Below, piece by piece: positions 40,649 through 48,555 of a DNA stretch of 64,000 nucleotides. Source of the DNA: Allobosea sp035944375 (lineage in GTDB: Bacteria > Pseudomonadota > Alphaproteobacteria > Rhizobiales > Beijerinckiaceae); assembly GCF_035944375.1 (NCBI RefSeq), contig NZ_DASZBE010000043.1; one strand, 5' to 3'. The notes under the pieces were generated by a model. It was not told the origin of the DNA. It did not search any database and was given only the letters and a program-made list of their open reading frames with translations. The position numbers and the translations under genes were made by a program. Position 1 is the stretch's first letter. Each line of letters starts with the position of its first letter.

Positions 40649-41623
40649 TCACTCGGCCTTGATGCCGCTCGTCTTGATCAGATCGCCCCATTTGGCAATC
40701 TCGCTGTCGATGCGCGCGGCGGCCTCCGCCGACGTGCTGGGCTTGGGCACCACGCCCTGCAGAGCCAGCGCCTCCTTGAGCTTCGGGCTCTGCAGCGCCT
40801 TGTTCAGCTCGGCGTTGAGCTTGTCCAGGATCGGCTGCGGCGTGCCGGCCGGGGCCAGCATGCCGAACCAGGACGAGACCTCGAAGCCGGCGAGGCCCTG
40901 CGAGATCGCCGTCGGCGTCTCCGGCATGAAGGTCGAGACCTCGGTGCCGGTGGTGGCGAGCGCCCGCAGCGAACCCGCCTTCACATGCTGGAGCACGGCG
41001 GGGATCGTGTCGAACATGATCTTGACCTGGCCGGCGACCATGTCGGTCATGGCCGGGCCGGAACCGCGATAGGGCACCACCGGCATCTTGGTCCCGGCCT
41101 TCAGGTTGAAGAGTTCGCCCGAGAGATGTTGCGGCGAGCCCTGGCCCGAGGATGCGTAGGAGTAATCGTCGGGCTTGGCCTTGATCAGGGCGATCAGCTC
41201 GGGAACCGTCTTGGCCGGCACGGAGGGGTGGACGACGAGCGCCAGGCCGACATTGCCGGCGAGCCCGACCGGAACGAAGTCCTTCTTCAGGTCGAAGCCC
41301 GGCTTGGCCTGCAGGCTCATATTGATCGAATGGCTGGTCAGCGCGCCGAGCAGCAGCGTGTAGCCGTCCGGCTGCGCACGGGAGGCCGCGGCCGCCCCGA
41401 CGCTGCCGCCGGCGCCCGCGCGGTTCTCGACCACCATGCGCTGGCCGAGGCTGTTGGACATCTCTTCCGCGACAACGCGGCCGATGATGTCGGTGGCGCC
41501 GCCCGGCGCGTAGGGCACGACCAGCGTGATCGGCTTCTGCGGATAGGCCTGCGCGAAGGCGGTGGCGGGCAGCGCGATGGACAGGCTGGCCAGCAGGCCG
41601 AGCAGGTGACGACGGTCGAACAT
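40649..41623 (-). CDS. Bug/TctC-family solute-binding protein
   Basis: 324 residues with a signal peptide (MFDRRHLLGLLASLSIALPATAFAQA). Bug family signatures: YPQKPITLVVPYAPGGATDIIGR at the mature N-terminus, RAGAGGSVGAAAASRAQPDGYTLLLG, and YRGSGPAMTDMVAGQVKIMFDT. It binds carboxylate solutes in the periplasm. No tctA/tctB membrane genes accompany it here, so it is an orphan receptor, or it uses the TctBA pair at 60803-62838. The Met at 41623 has a TTGGAGGA ribosome site. It lies between the dehydratase and dehydrogenase genes. Confidence 0.88.
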   Translation of the reverse strand: MFDRRHLLGLLASLSIALPATAFAQAYPQKPITLVVPYAPGGATDIIGRVVAEEMSNSLGQRMVVENRAGAGGSVGAAAASRAQPDGYTLLLGALTSHSINMSLQAKPGFDLKKDFVPVGLAGNVGLALVVHPSVPAKTVPELIALIKAKPDDYSYASSGQGSPQHLSGELFNLKAGTKMPVVPYRGSGPAMTDMVAGQVKIMFDTIPAVLQHVKAGSLRALATTGTEVSTFMPETPTAISQGLAGFEVSSWFGMLAPAGTPQPILDKLNAELNKALQSPKLKEALALQGVVPKPSTSAEAAARIDSEIAKWGDLIKTSGIKAE

Positions 41624-41702
41624 GGGAGAATCCTCCAAGAGGGGGGTCGCAAAGGACCGGCTGGTCCGGTCTCGTTCAAGAAGCTTGGGCCGGGCTGGCC
41701 GA

Positions 41703-43427
41703 TCAGCAGAAGTCGAAGTCGCAGCCTTCGTCCGCCTGCAGCACGGTGGTGAGGTAGAGATGCCGATAGCCGCGCGAGGGCTCGGCCATATGTGCCGGCG
41801 GCCGCCATTCGCTCTTGCGCCGCTCCAGTTCGGAGTCGTCCACGAGCAGCACGATTTCGCGCGCCTCGACGTCGAGCCGGATCAGGTCGCCGTCGCGCAC
41901 CAGCCCGAGCGGGCCGCCGACGGCCGATTCAGGCGTGATGTGCAGCACGATGGTGCCGAAGGCCGTGCCGCTCATCCGGGCGTCCGAGATGCGGACCATG
42001 TCCTTGACGCCGGCCTGGGCCAGCTTCTTGGGGATCGGGATGTAGCCAGCCTCGGGCATGCCGGGCGCGCCCTTCGGGCCCGCATTGGTCAGGACCAGCA
42101 CGTCGTCGGCCTTCACGTCGAGCGCCGGGTCGTCCATGCGGCGGACCATGTCCTCGACCGAGGCGAAGACGACGGCGCGGCCGGTATGCGCCAGCAGGGC
42201 AGGCGAGGCGGCCGAATGCTTGATAACCGCGCCGCCCGGCGCGAGGTTGCCGCGCAGCACGGCCATGCCACCGGTCGGCTTCACCGGGCTCGCGGCGGTG
42301 CGGATGATCGTCTGGTTCGGGATGTCTTCGGCCGCATCGGCGATCTCGCCGATGGTGCGCCCGTCGATGGTCGGCGCCGAGCGGTCGAGATGGTCGCCCA
42401 GCTCCTTCATCAGCTTCGGCACGCCGCCGGCCCAGTGGAAATGCTCCATGTAATGGTCGCCCGACGGCTTCAGGTCGATCAGCACCGGCACCTTGCGGCC
42501 GATCGCGTCGAACTCTTCGAGATCGATCGAGAGCCCGGCGCGCCGCGCGATGGCGGCGAGATGCACCAGCCCGTTGGTCGAGCCGCCGATCGCCTGCAGC
42601 ACGGTCAGCGCATTGCGGAACGCGGTCCTGGTCAGCAGTTCGCTCGGCTTCGGCCCGCCCTTGGCGAGGCGCACCGCCTCGCGGCCGCTGGCCTCCGCGG
42701 CGCGGATGCGGTCGGCATGGGTGGCGGGAATGGTGCCGGAGCCGGGCAGCGCGATGCCGAGCGCCTCGACGAGGCAGCCCATCGTGCTCGCCGTGCCCAT
42801 CACCATGCAGGTGCCCTGCGTTGGCGCGAGGCGGCCACTCAGCACCTCGATCTCGGCCTCGTCGATCTGGCCGGCGCGATGCTGGCCCCAGAGGCGGCGG
42901 CAATCGGTGCAGGCGCCGAGCACCTCGCCCTTGTGATGGCCGACGAGCATCGGCCCCGTGATGAGCTGGATCGCGGGAACGTCGGCGCTCACCGCACCCA
43001 TGAGCTGGGCCGGAACCGTCTTGTCGCAGCCGCCGATCAGCACCACGGAATCGCAGGGCTGGGCGCGGATCATCTCCTCGGTGTCGATCGCCATCAGGTT
43101 GCGAAGGAACATCGAGGTCGGATTGGCGAAGGATTCGTGGATGGAGATCGTCGGGAACTCCATCGGCAGGCCGCCCGCCAGCATCACGCCGCGCTTCACC
43201 GCCTCGATCAGCCGCGGCACGTTGCCATGGCACGGGTTGAAGTCGCTGAAGGTGTTGGTGATGCCGATGATCGGCCGGTCGAGCGCGTCGTCGGAGAAGC
43301 CGGCCGCCTTGATGAAGGCCTTGCGCAGGAACAGCGAGAAGCCGGGATCGCCATAGGTCGCGAGATTGCGGCGCAGGCCGCGTGCCGCAGGAGCCGCGGA
43401 TGGGGTATCGTCGTCGGAAGCGCTCAT
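41703..43427 (-). CDS. IlvD/Edd family dehydratase (sugar-acid dehydratase)
   Basis: 574 residues. Iron-sulfur cysteines match the pentonate dehydratase pattern: NPCHGN (C66), GGCDKT (C134) and QGTCMVMGTASTM (C207). Mg-site residues are in TDC and DKT segments, and RISDARMSGTAFGTIVLHI is the family C-terminal signature. The group dehydrates arabonate, xylonate, galactonate or similar acids. True IlvD is less likely given the catabolic operon and GntR neighbour. Several in-frame Mets lie upstream (to 43466), but they overlap the operator candidate, so MSASDDDT is used. Confidence 0.88.
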   Translation of the reverse strand: MSASDDDTPSAAPAARGLRRNLATYGDPGFSLFLRKAFIKAAGFSDDALDRPIIGITNTFSDFNPCHGNVPRLIEAVKRGVMLAGGLPMEFPTISIHESFANPTSMFLRNLMAIDTEEMIRAQPCDSVVLIGGCDKTVPAQLMGAVSADVPAIQLITGPMLVGHHKGEVLGACTDCRRLWGQHRAGQIDEAEIEVLSGRLAPTQGTCMVMGTASTMGCLVEALGIALPGSGTIPATHADRIRAAEASGREAVRLAKGGPKPSELLTRTAFRNALTVLQAIGGSTNGLVHLAAIARRAGLSIDLEEFDAIGRKVPVLIDLKPSGDHYMEHFHWAGGVPKLMKELGDHLDRSAPTIDGRTIGEIADAAEDIPNQTIIRTAASPVKPTGGMAVLRGNLAPGGAVIKHSAASPALLAHTGRAVVFASVEDMVRRMDDPALDVKADDVLVLTNAGPKGAPGMPEAGYIPIPKKLAQAGVKDMVRISDARMSGTAFGTIVLHITPESAVGGPLGLVRDGDLIRLDVEAREIVLLVDDSELERRKSEWRPPAHMAEPSRGYRHLYLTTVLQADEGCDFDFC

Positions 43428-43455
43428 GAGGAGCAGCATCATGGCCGTCGCCATG

Positions 43456-43467
43456 ATTGTCAACAAT
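43456..43467. promoter_or_regulatory. Candidate GntR operator between dehydratase operon and regulator
   Basis: ATTGT-CA-ACAAT, perfect 5-bp arms, in the 63-bp divergent gap between the dehydratase start and the GntR gene. FCD-type GntR proteins often bind T-x-G-T-n-A-C-x-A sites of this shape, so autoregulation and operon control from one site is likely. Confidence 0.5.
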
Positions 43468-43490
43468 CCTGGCGAGGGTTACGATCGCGC

Positions 43491-44180
43491 ATGCCGGAGA
43501 CCGCCCTGAAGGCCCAGACCGCCGATCGCGTCCGCACCGTCGCCGCCAGGCTGGAGGAGGAGATCGTCCTCGGCTGGCTCCTGCCGCGCGAGCGCCTCGT
43601 CGAGGAGGAGCTAGCGGAACGGCTCGGCGTGAAGCGCCATGTCGTGCGCGAGGCGCTGGCGGAACTGGAGCGGGTCGGCCTGGTCGAGCGCATCCCCAAC
43701 CGCGGCGCCGTGGTCCGGCTGCTCGACCCCGCCGAGGTGCGGCAGATCTATTCCGTCCGCGAGGTGCTGGAGACGCTCGCCGCCGAGCAGATTCCGCTGC
43801 CCATTGCACCGGAGGTTTTGGCGCCGCTGCGCGCTTTGCAGCAGCTCCATGCCGAGGCCGTGGCGGCCGGCGATGCGCGCGGCGCCTTCCGGGCCAATAT
43901 CCGCTTCCACGAGACGCTGTTCCGCGCCTGCGGCAACCCTCATCTGGTCGAGCTGATCCAGGGGCTCGCCCAGAAGGTCCATGGCGCCCGCTCGATCACC
44001 GCCGCAAGCCCCGAGCATCTCGCGCTCGCGCGCGACGAGCATGCCGCGATGGTCGAGGCGCTGGCCGGAGGCGACCGCAGCCGTCTCGTCGCGCTCTGCC
44101 GCCAGCATCTCGGTCCGTCGCGCGACGCCTATATCGCCGCCGTCGAGGCCCGCTTCATGCGTCCGGGGGGAGGCGCCTGA
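43491..44180 (+). CDS. GntR-family regulator (FCD/FadR type)
   Basis: 229 residues. The winged helix is residues 10-75 (RLEEEIVLGWLLPRERLVEEELAERLGVKRHVVREALAELERVGLVE). The FCD effector domain contains FHETLFRACGNPHLVELIQ and DEHAAMVEALAGGDRSRLVALCRQHL, with Asp/His metal ligands. It probably represses the adjacent dehydratase operon and releases DNA when a sugar acid binds. It is divergent from that operon, with the palindrome at 43456 between. Confidence 0.9.
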   Translation: MPETALKAQTADRVRTVAARLEEEIVLGWLLPRERLVEEELAERLGVKRHVVREALAELERVGLVERIPNRGAVVRLLDPAEVRQIYSVREVLETLAAEQIPLPIAPEVLAPLRALQQLHAEAVAAGDARGAFRANIRFHETLFRACGNPHLVELIQGLAQKVHGARSITAASPEHLALARDEHAAMVEALAGGDRSRLVALCRQHLGPSRDAYIAAVEARFMRPGGGA

Positions 44181-44330
44181 CCCCGGCGACCCGGCCTCCC
44201 GACAGCTCTGGCCGGGATTGATCCTTCGCAAGGCGGCGCTGCGCCGGCCGGGCTAGCGTTGCCGGAGGCATCGTCCGACGCGGCACGGGTCATGGCGGCC
44301 AGGCGGCCGCCGAAGCGGAGGATGCATCCC

Positions 44331-46280
44331 ATGGCGACGCTCGACAGCCAAGCCGCCATACCGGAGCGGCCCGTGCCAGGCGCGCGACGCCGGGCTCACG
44401 ACGACGTTCATCAACACGAGCCGTTCGAACCTGTTGCGGTCATCCGCATCGCGATCGCGGCGCTGGGGGCCGCGGCCGTCTGGTTCCGCGTCTACGAGCC
44501 CGTCGCGCAGGTCAGCGTGATCGGGCTGGTGGCGCTCGCCTTCAGTGTCTGGCCGGTGCTGCGGGAGGCGCTCGCCAATCTGCTCGCGCGGCGCATGACC
44601 ATGGAACTCTCCATGCTCATCGCCATCGTCGCCGCAGCCGCGATCGCCGAGATCTTCACGGCGCTCGTCGTCACCCTCTTCGTCCTCGTCGCCGAGGAAC
44701 TCGAGCATCTCACGATCGCCCGGGGCCGCCGCGCCATCGGCGATCTCGTCGCCTTCATCCCGCGCGAGGCACGCATCCGGCGCGGCGACGACATGGTGAT
44801 GGTACCGGTCGACGAAGTGGCGCTCGGCGACATCGTGCTGGTCAATCCCGGCGAGAAGCTTCCCGTCGACGGCGACGTCGTCGCCGGATTTTCCTCGGTC
44901 GACCAGTCCCGCATCACCGGCGAGTCCATGCCCGTCGACAAGACGGTGGGCGGGGCGGTTTATGCCGGGTCGATCAATCACATGGGCACGCTCGAGATCC
45001 GGGTCGAGCGCGTCGGGCGCGACACCAGTTACGGCCAGATCATCGAGGCGGTCGAGGCGGCCGAGCACAGCCGTGCGCCGGTGCAGAAACTCGCCGACCG
45101 GCTCGCCGGCTACCTGGTCTATGTCGCGGCGATCTGCGCCGCCCTGACCTGGCTGATCACCCGCGACATGCGCGACACGATCTCAGTGATCATCGTCGCC
45201 GGCGCCTGCGGCATCGCGGCGGGGACGCCGATCGCGATCCTCGGCGGCATCGGCCGCGCGGCGCGCCTGGGTGCGATCATCAAGGGTGGCATTCATCTCG
45301 AGACGCTCGGGCGCATCGACACCATCGTTCTCGACAAGACGGGTACGCTGACGCTGGGCCAGCCCGGTGTCGAACAGATCCTGCCGGCGCCGGGCGTCGA
45401 TCCGCTCGAATTGCTGCGCCTGACGGCGGCTGCGGAGATGCGCTCCGAGCATCCGCTCGCCCGCGCCGTCGTCGAGGAGGCGCGCGCGCGGGGCCTGTCG
45501 GTGCCGGAGCCATCATCGGCCGAGTTCAAGGTGGCGCGCGGGATCACCGCAATGGTCGAGGGCCGCACGGTGCTGGTCGGGAACCGGGCGCTGCTGGAGG
45601 AGGCCGGCATCACGGTGCCAGCGCGCGATCATCCGGTGGTTGGCTCGGATATCGTGGTCGCGGCCGATGGGCGCTTCATCGGCGAGATCATCGTCGCCGA
45701 CGCCCTGCGTCCGGAGGCCAAGGCGGCGATGGCGGCGCTCGCAACCATCGGCGTCAGGACCCTGCTGTTCTCCGGCGATACGGCCGCCGTCGCGACGAGC
45801 GTCGCGCGCGAGATCGGGATCGCCGAGGCCGTCGGCGACATGCTGCCCCAGGACAAGCTGGTGCGCGTGCGGGCGCTGGTCAAAGAGGGACGCATCGTCG
45901 GCATGGTCGGCGACGGCGTCAACGATGCGCCGGCCCTGACAGCCGCCAGCCTCGGCATCGCCATGGGCGCCGGCACGGACATCGCCAAGGACAGCGCCGA
46001 CATCATCCTGATCGGCAACGATCTGCTGAAACTCGTCGACACGCTGCTGATCGCAAGGCGGACGCGGGTGGTGATCTGGCAGAACTTCGCGGGGACGCTG
46101 ATCGTCGACGCGGTCGGCATCGGCCTCGCCGCGACCGGCTTTCTCAGCCCTGTCATCGCGGCCTTCATCCATGTCGGCTCCGAGCTGCTCTTCCTCGGCA
46201 ATTCGGCGCGGATGCTGCCGCGCGGGGTCGAGGATGAACCCGCGCCTCCTGCCGCGCCCGCGACGGTCGAGAAGGCCTGA
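44331..46280 (+). CDS. P1B-type heavy-metal-transporting ATPase with atypical Cys-Gly motif
   Basis: 649 residues. Intact catalytic parts: TGES (actuator), DKTGTLT with phosphorylated Asp335, SEHPLA (HP motif of the nucleotide domain) and GDGVNDAPAL. About six to seven membrane helices. The ion-site helix reads GACGIAAGTPIAILGG (Cys293-Gly294) where classical pumps have CPC, CPH, SPC or TPC. The N-terminus lacks a CxxC metal domain but has a short His/Asp-rich stretch (HDDVHQHEPF). It should pump a metal or another cation out of the cytoplasm; the ion cannot be predicted. The ATG at 44331 has GGAGGA 8 bp before it. Confidence 0.85.
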   Translation: MATLDSQAAIPERPVPGARRRAHDDVHQHEPFEPVAVIRIAIAALGAAAVWFRVYEPVAQVSVIGLVALAFSVWPVLREALANLLARRMTMELSMLIAIVAAAAIAEIFTALVVTLFVLVAEELEHLTIARGRRAIGDLVAFIPREARIRRGDDMVMVPVDEVALGDIVLVNPGEKLPVDGDVVAGFSSVDQSRITGESMPVDKTVGGAVYAGSINHMGTLEIRVERVGRDTSYGQIIEAVEAAEHSRAPVQKLADRLAGYLVYVAAICAALTWLITRDMRDTISVIIVAGACGIAAGTPIAILGGIGRAARLGAIIKGGIHLETLGRIDTIVLDKTGTLTLGQPGVEQILPAPGVDPLELLRLTAAAEMRSEHPLARAVVEEARARGLSVPEPSSAEFKVARGITAMVEGRTVLVGNRALLEEAGITVPARDHPVVGSDIVVAADGRFIGEIIVADALRPEAKAAMAALATIGVRTLLFSGDTAAVATSVAREIGIAEAVGDMLPQDKLVRVRALVKEGRIVGMVGDGVNDAPALTAASLGIAMGAGTDIAKDSADIILIGNDLLKLVDTLLIARRTRVVIWQNFAGTLIVDAVGIGLAATGFLSPVIAAFIHVGSELLFLGNSARMLPRGVEDEPAPPAAPATVEKA

Positions 46281-46296
46281 GCCACGGCGTCTCGCG

Positions 46297-47019
46297 TCAG
46301 GCCGCGCTTACGAGCCCCGCCTGCCAGCGCGAGATGTCGACGCGCGCCGTCAGCGGCAGATGGTCCGACGCCTTGCGGGCGAGCGGCGTGTCATGCACGC
46401 AGAGTTCGGAGATCAGCCCTTCCGGCCAAGCCAGGATCCGGTCGAGCGGCAGCATCGGCCGGCGCGAGGGGAAACTCGGCGGGTGCTTCATGTCGGCGAA
46501 ATGGGGGACCAGCACGTCCAGCGCCGAGCGACGGCCGCGCCGCCATTCGTTGAAGTCGCCGAGCAGGATGGTCGGCATCGGGGTGAGTTCGAGAAAGGCG
46601 TGCAGCAGCATCGTCGCCTGGTCGATGCGCGAGCGCCGCAGCAGGCCGAGATGGGCAGCGATGACCCGAAACCGGCCCTCGCCGAGGTCGAACTCGGCGA
46701 CCACCGCACCGCGCGGCTCGACGCCCGGCAGCTTGAGCCTGAAGCGCCGGTAGGAGCGGGGTTCGCCGCGCACCAGCAGCGCGTTGCCATGCCAGCCATG
46801 GCCATCGACGACGTCGGATTGGACGAGCAGATGCAGCCCCGTCTCGCGCAGGATGGCGGCGGGGTCGAGCAGGCCTGTGCGCTGGCCGAAGCGCCGGTCG
46901 ACCTCCTGCAGCGCCACCAGATCGGCCCCGATCTCGGCCAGGACGGAGACGATTCGATCGGGCCGGACGCGTCGGTCGGTGCCGCGACACTTGTGGATGT
47001 TGTAGGATGCGACCTTCAC
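46297..47019 (-). CDS. Endonuclease/exonuclease/phosphatase (EEP) family protein
   Basis: 240 residues. VASYNIHKCRGTD gives the first Asn, LVALQEVD the metal Glu, VIAAHLGLLR and ILLGDFNEWR the catalytic Asp-x-Asn, and KASDHLPL the final Asp-His pair. All EEP catalytic residues are present. The short form without signal peptide suggests a cytoplasmic phosphodiesterase. It lies 19 bp downstream of the cardiolipin synthase gene on the same strand. This pairing is frequent and hints at a phospholipid-related role. Confidence 0.88.
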   Translation of the reverse strand: MKVASYNIHKCRGTDRRVRPDRIVSVLAEIGADLVALQEVDRRFGQRTGLLDPAAILRETGLHLLVQSDVVDGHGWHGNALLVRGEPRSYRRFRLKLPGVEPRGAVVAEFDLGEGRFRVIAAHLGLLRRSRIDQATMLLHAFLELTPMPTILLGDFNEWRRGRRSALDVLVPHFADMKHPPSFPSRRPMLPLDRILAWPEGLISELCVHDTPLARKASDHLPLTARVDISRWQAGLVSAA

Positions 47020-47038
47020 GCGACCTCGCTCATCACCA

Positions 47039-48475
47039 TCACAGATAGGGCATCAACAGCCGCGCGGCCGCATCACGAATTTTCACGATCGGCCAGCGTG
47101 CGTCGATCTGCTCCAGGGTCAGGGGCTCTCCGCGCTTGCCGTCGATGAGATGGGCGATGCGTCCCGCCAGCTCCGCGGCATACAACTCCATCGTGATCTC
47201 GAAGTTCAGCCGCAGGCTGCGGGCATCCCAGTTGGCGCTGCCGATCAGGCACCAGACTCCGTCGATGGTTGCGAGCTTGGAATGGTCGAAGGGCGCCGGC
47301 GAGCGCCAGATCCGGCAGCCGGCCTTGAGCAGCGGGCGAAGATGCGCCTGCATCGCCCAGCCCATCAGCCGGTGGTTGTTGCGGGCGGGGATGACGATGT
47401 CGACCTCCACGCCCCGCAGCGCGGCGAGCTGCAGCGCGGTGATGATCTGCTCGTCGGGCAGGAAATAGGGTGTCGCGATCCGCAGGCTCGCCGAGGCCCC
47501 GTTGATCGCCGAGAGCAGGACCAGCATCAGCTGGTCGACGCTCTGGTCGGGACCCGACGAGATCACCCGCGCCGGCGCGGTGCCGACGGCGTGGCCGGAG
47601 GGAAACCAGGCCGGGCCTTCCAGCGTCTCGCCCGTCGAGAACGCCCAGTCCTCCTGGAAACTGTCCATGACCTGCCGCACCACCGGCCCCTCGACGATGA
47701 AATGCACGTCGCGCACCGGCTCCCGCGGTCGCGACGCCAGGACGTTCTCCCCGCCGATATTGAGGCCGCCGAGGAAGACCGTCCGGCCGTCGATCAGCAG
47801 GATCTTCTTGTGCAGGCGCAGGTCGAGCAGCGGCATCTTCCATGGCAGCAGGGAATGCAGATAGCGTGTCGCCGGAACGCCCTCGCGTCGCAGGGCGTGA
47901 TAGGCGCGCGAGAACAGGAAGCCCCCGCCGAAGCCGTCGATGAGGACGCGAACCGCCACGCCGCGGCGGTGGGCCCGCACCAGGGCCTCGACGAAGCTCT
48001 GGCCGAGCGCGTCCTTGCGGAAGATGAAGGTCGAGAGTGCGATGCTGGTGGTCGCGGCCTCGATCGCCGCCAGCATCCGCGGATAGGCCTCGTCGCCGCA
48101 TTCCAGCACGGCGGCGACCGTGCCCGGCTCGGTCGGCGCGCGGGTGATGCGACCGACCGCCCGCTCCAGGCTGCCGGTCGGCCCCGCCACGACGATCGCC
48201 TTCTGGCCGCGGCCATGGCCGACCTCGTCGGCGCCGCGCAGGCGCCGCGCCCGCCGCTTCACGCGGTTGATGCCGAAGCCGAAATAGAGCAGCGGGCCGA
48301 AGAACGGCGAAAGCCACGCCAGGCCGATCCAGCCGATCGCCGACGAGACCTCGCGCTTGCGCATCAGCGCATGGATGGTGACCGTGCCGGCCGTGGCGAG
48401 ATGCAGCGCCGTCAGCAGCAGGGGGGCCTGGGCGACGAGGCTGTCGAGCGGCGCGGCAGAATCCATGACCGGCAT
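47039..48475 (-). CDS. cls: Cardiolipin synthase (phospholipase D family)
   Basis: 478 residues. Two N-terminal transmembrane helices (PLLLTALHLATAGTVTIHAL and SAIGWIGLAWLSPFFGPLLYFGFG) are followed by two PLD domains. The HKD motifs are LRLHKKILLIDG and FDHSKLATIDG, each followed by GS/GG-x-N (FLGGLNIGGEN, LIGSANWDARS). It condenses two phosphatidylglycerols, or PG and another phospholipid, into cardiolipin at the inner membrane. It is the first of a two-gene operon with the EEP protein. Confidence 0.9.
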   Translation of the reverse strand: MPVMDSAAPLDSLVAQAPLLLTALHLATAGTVTIHALMRKREVSSAIGWIGLAWLSPFFGPLLYFGFGINRVKRRARRLRGADEVGHGRGQKAIVVAGPTGSLERAVGRITRAPTEPGTVAAVLECGDEAYPRMLAAIEAATTSIALSTFIFRKDALGQSFVEALVRAHRRGVAVRVLIDGFGGGFLFSRAYHALRREGVPATRYLHSLLPWKMPLLDLRLHKKILLIDGRTVFLGGLNIGGENVLASRPREPVRDVHFIVEGPVVRQVMDSFQEDWAFSTGETLEGPAWFPSGHAVGTAPARVISSGPDQSVDQLMLVLLSAINGASASLRIATPYFLPDEQIITALQLAALRGVEVDIVIPARNNHRLMGWAMQAHLRPLLKAGCRIWRSPAPFDHSKLATIDGVWCLIGSANWDARSLRLNFEITMELYAAELAGRIAHLIDGKRGEPLTLEQIDARWPIVKIRDAAARLLMPYL

Positions 48476-48555
48476 CTACTATGAAGCGGCGCGCTTGGAC
48501 ATCCGCGCGACCGTCCTCGCTCGGGCCATGCGGTCGCAGCCGCCGCGTGCGTCCC

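Noticed and set aside
41622..44180. 852-codon plus-strand frame opposite the IlvD/Edd gene
   Set aside because: Only its last 229 codons (from 43491, the GntR regulator) are coding. The rest is the antisense of a conserved dehydratase.
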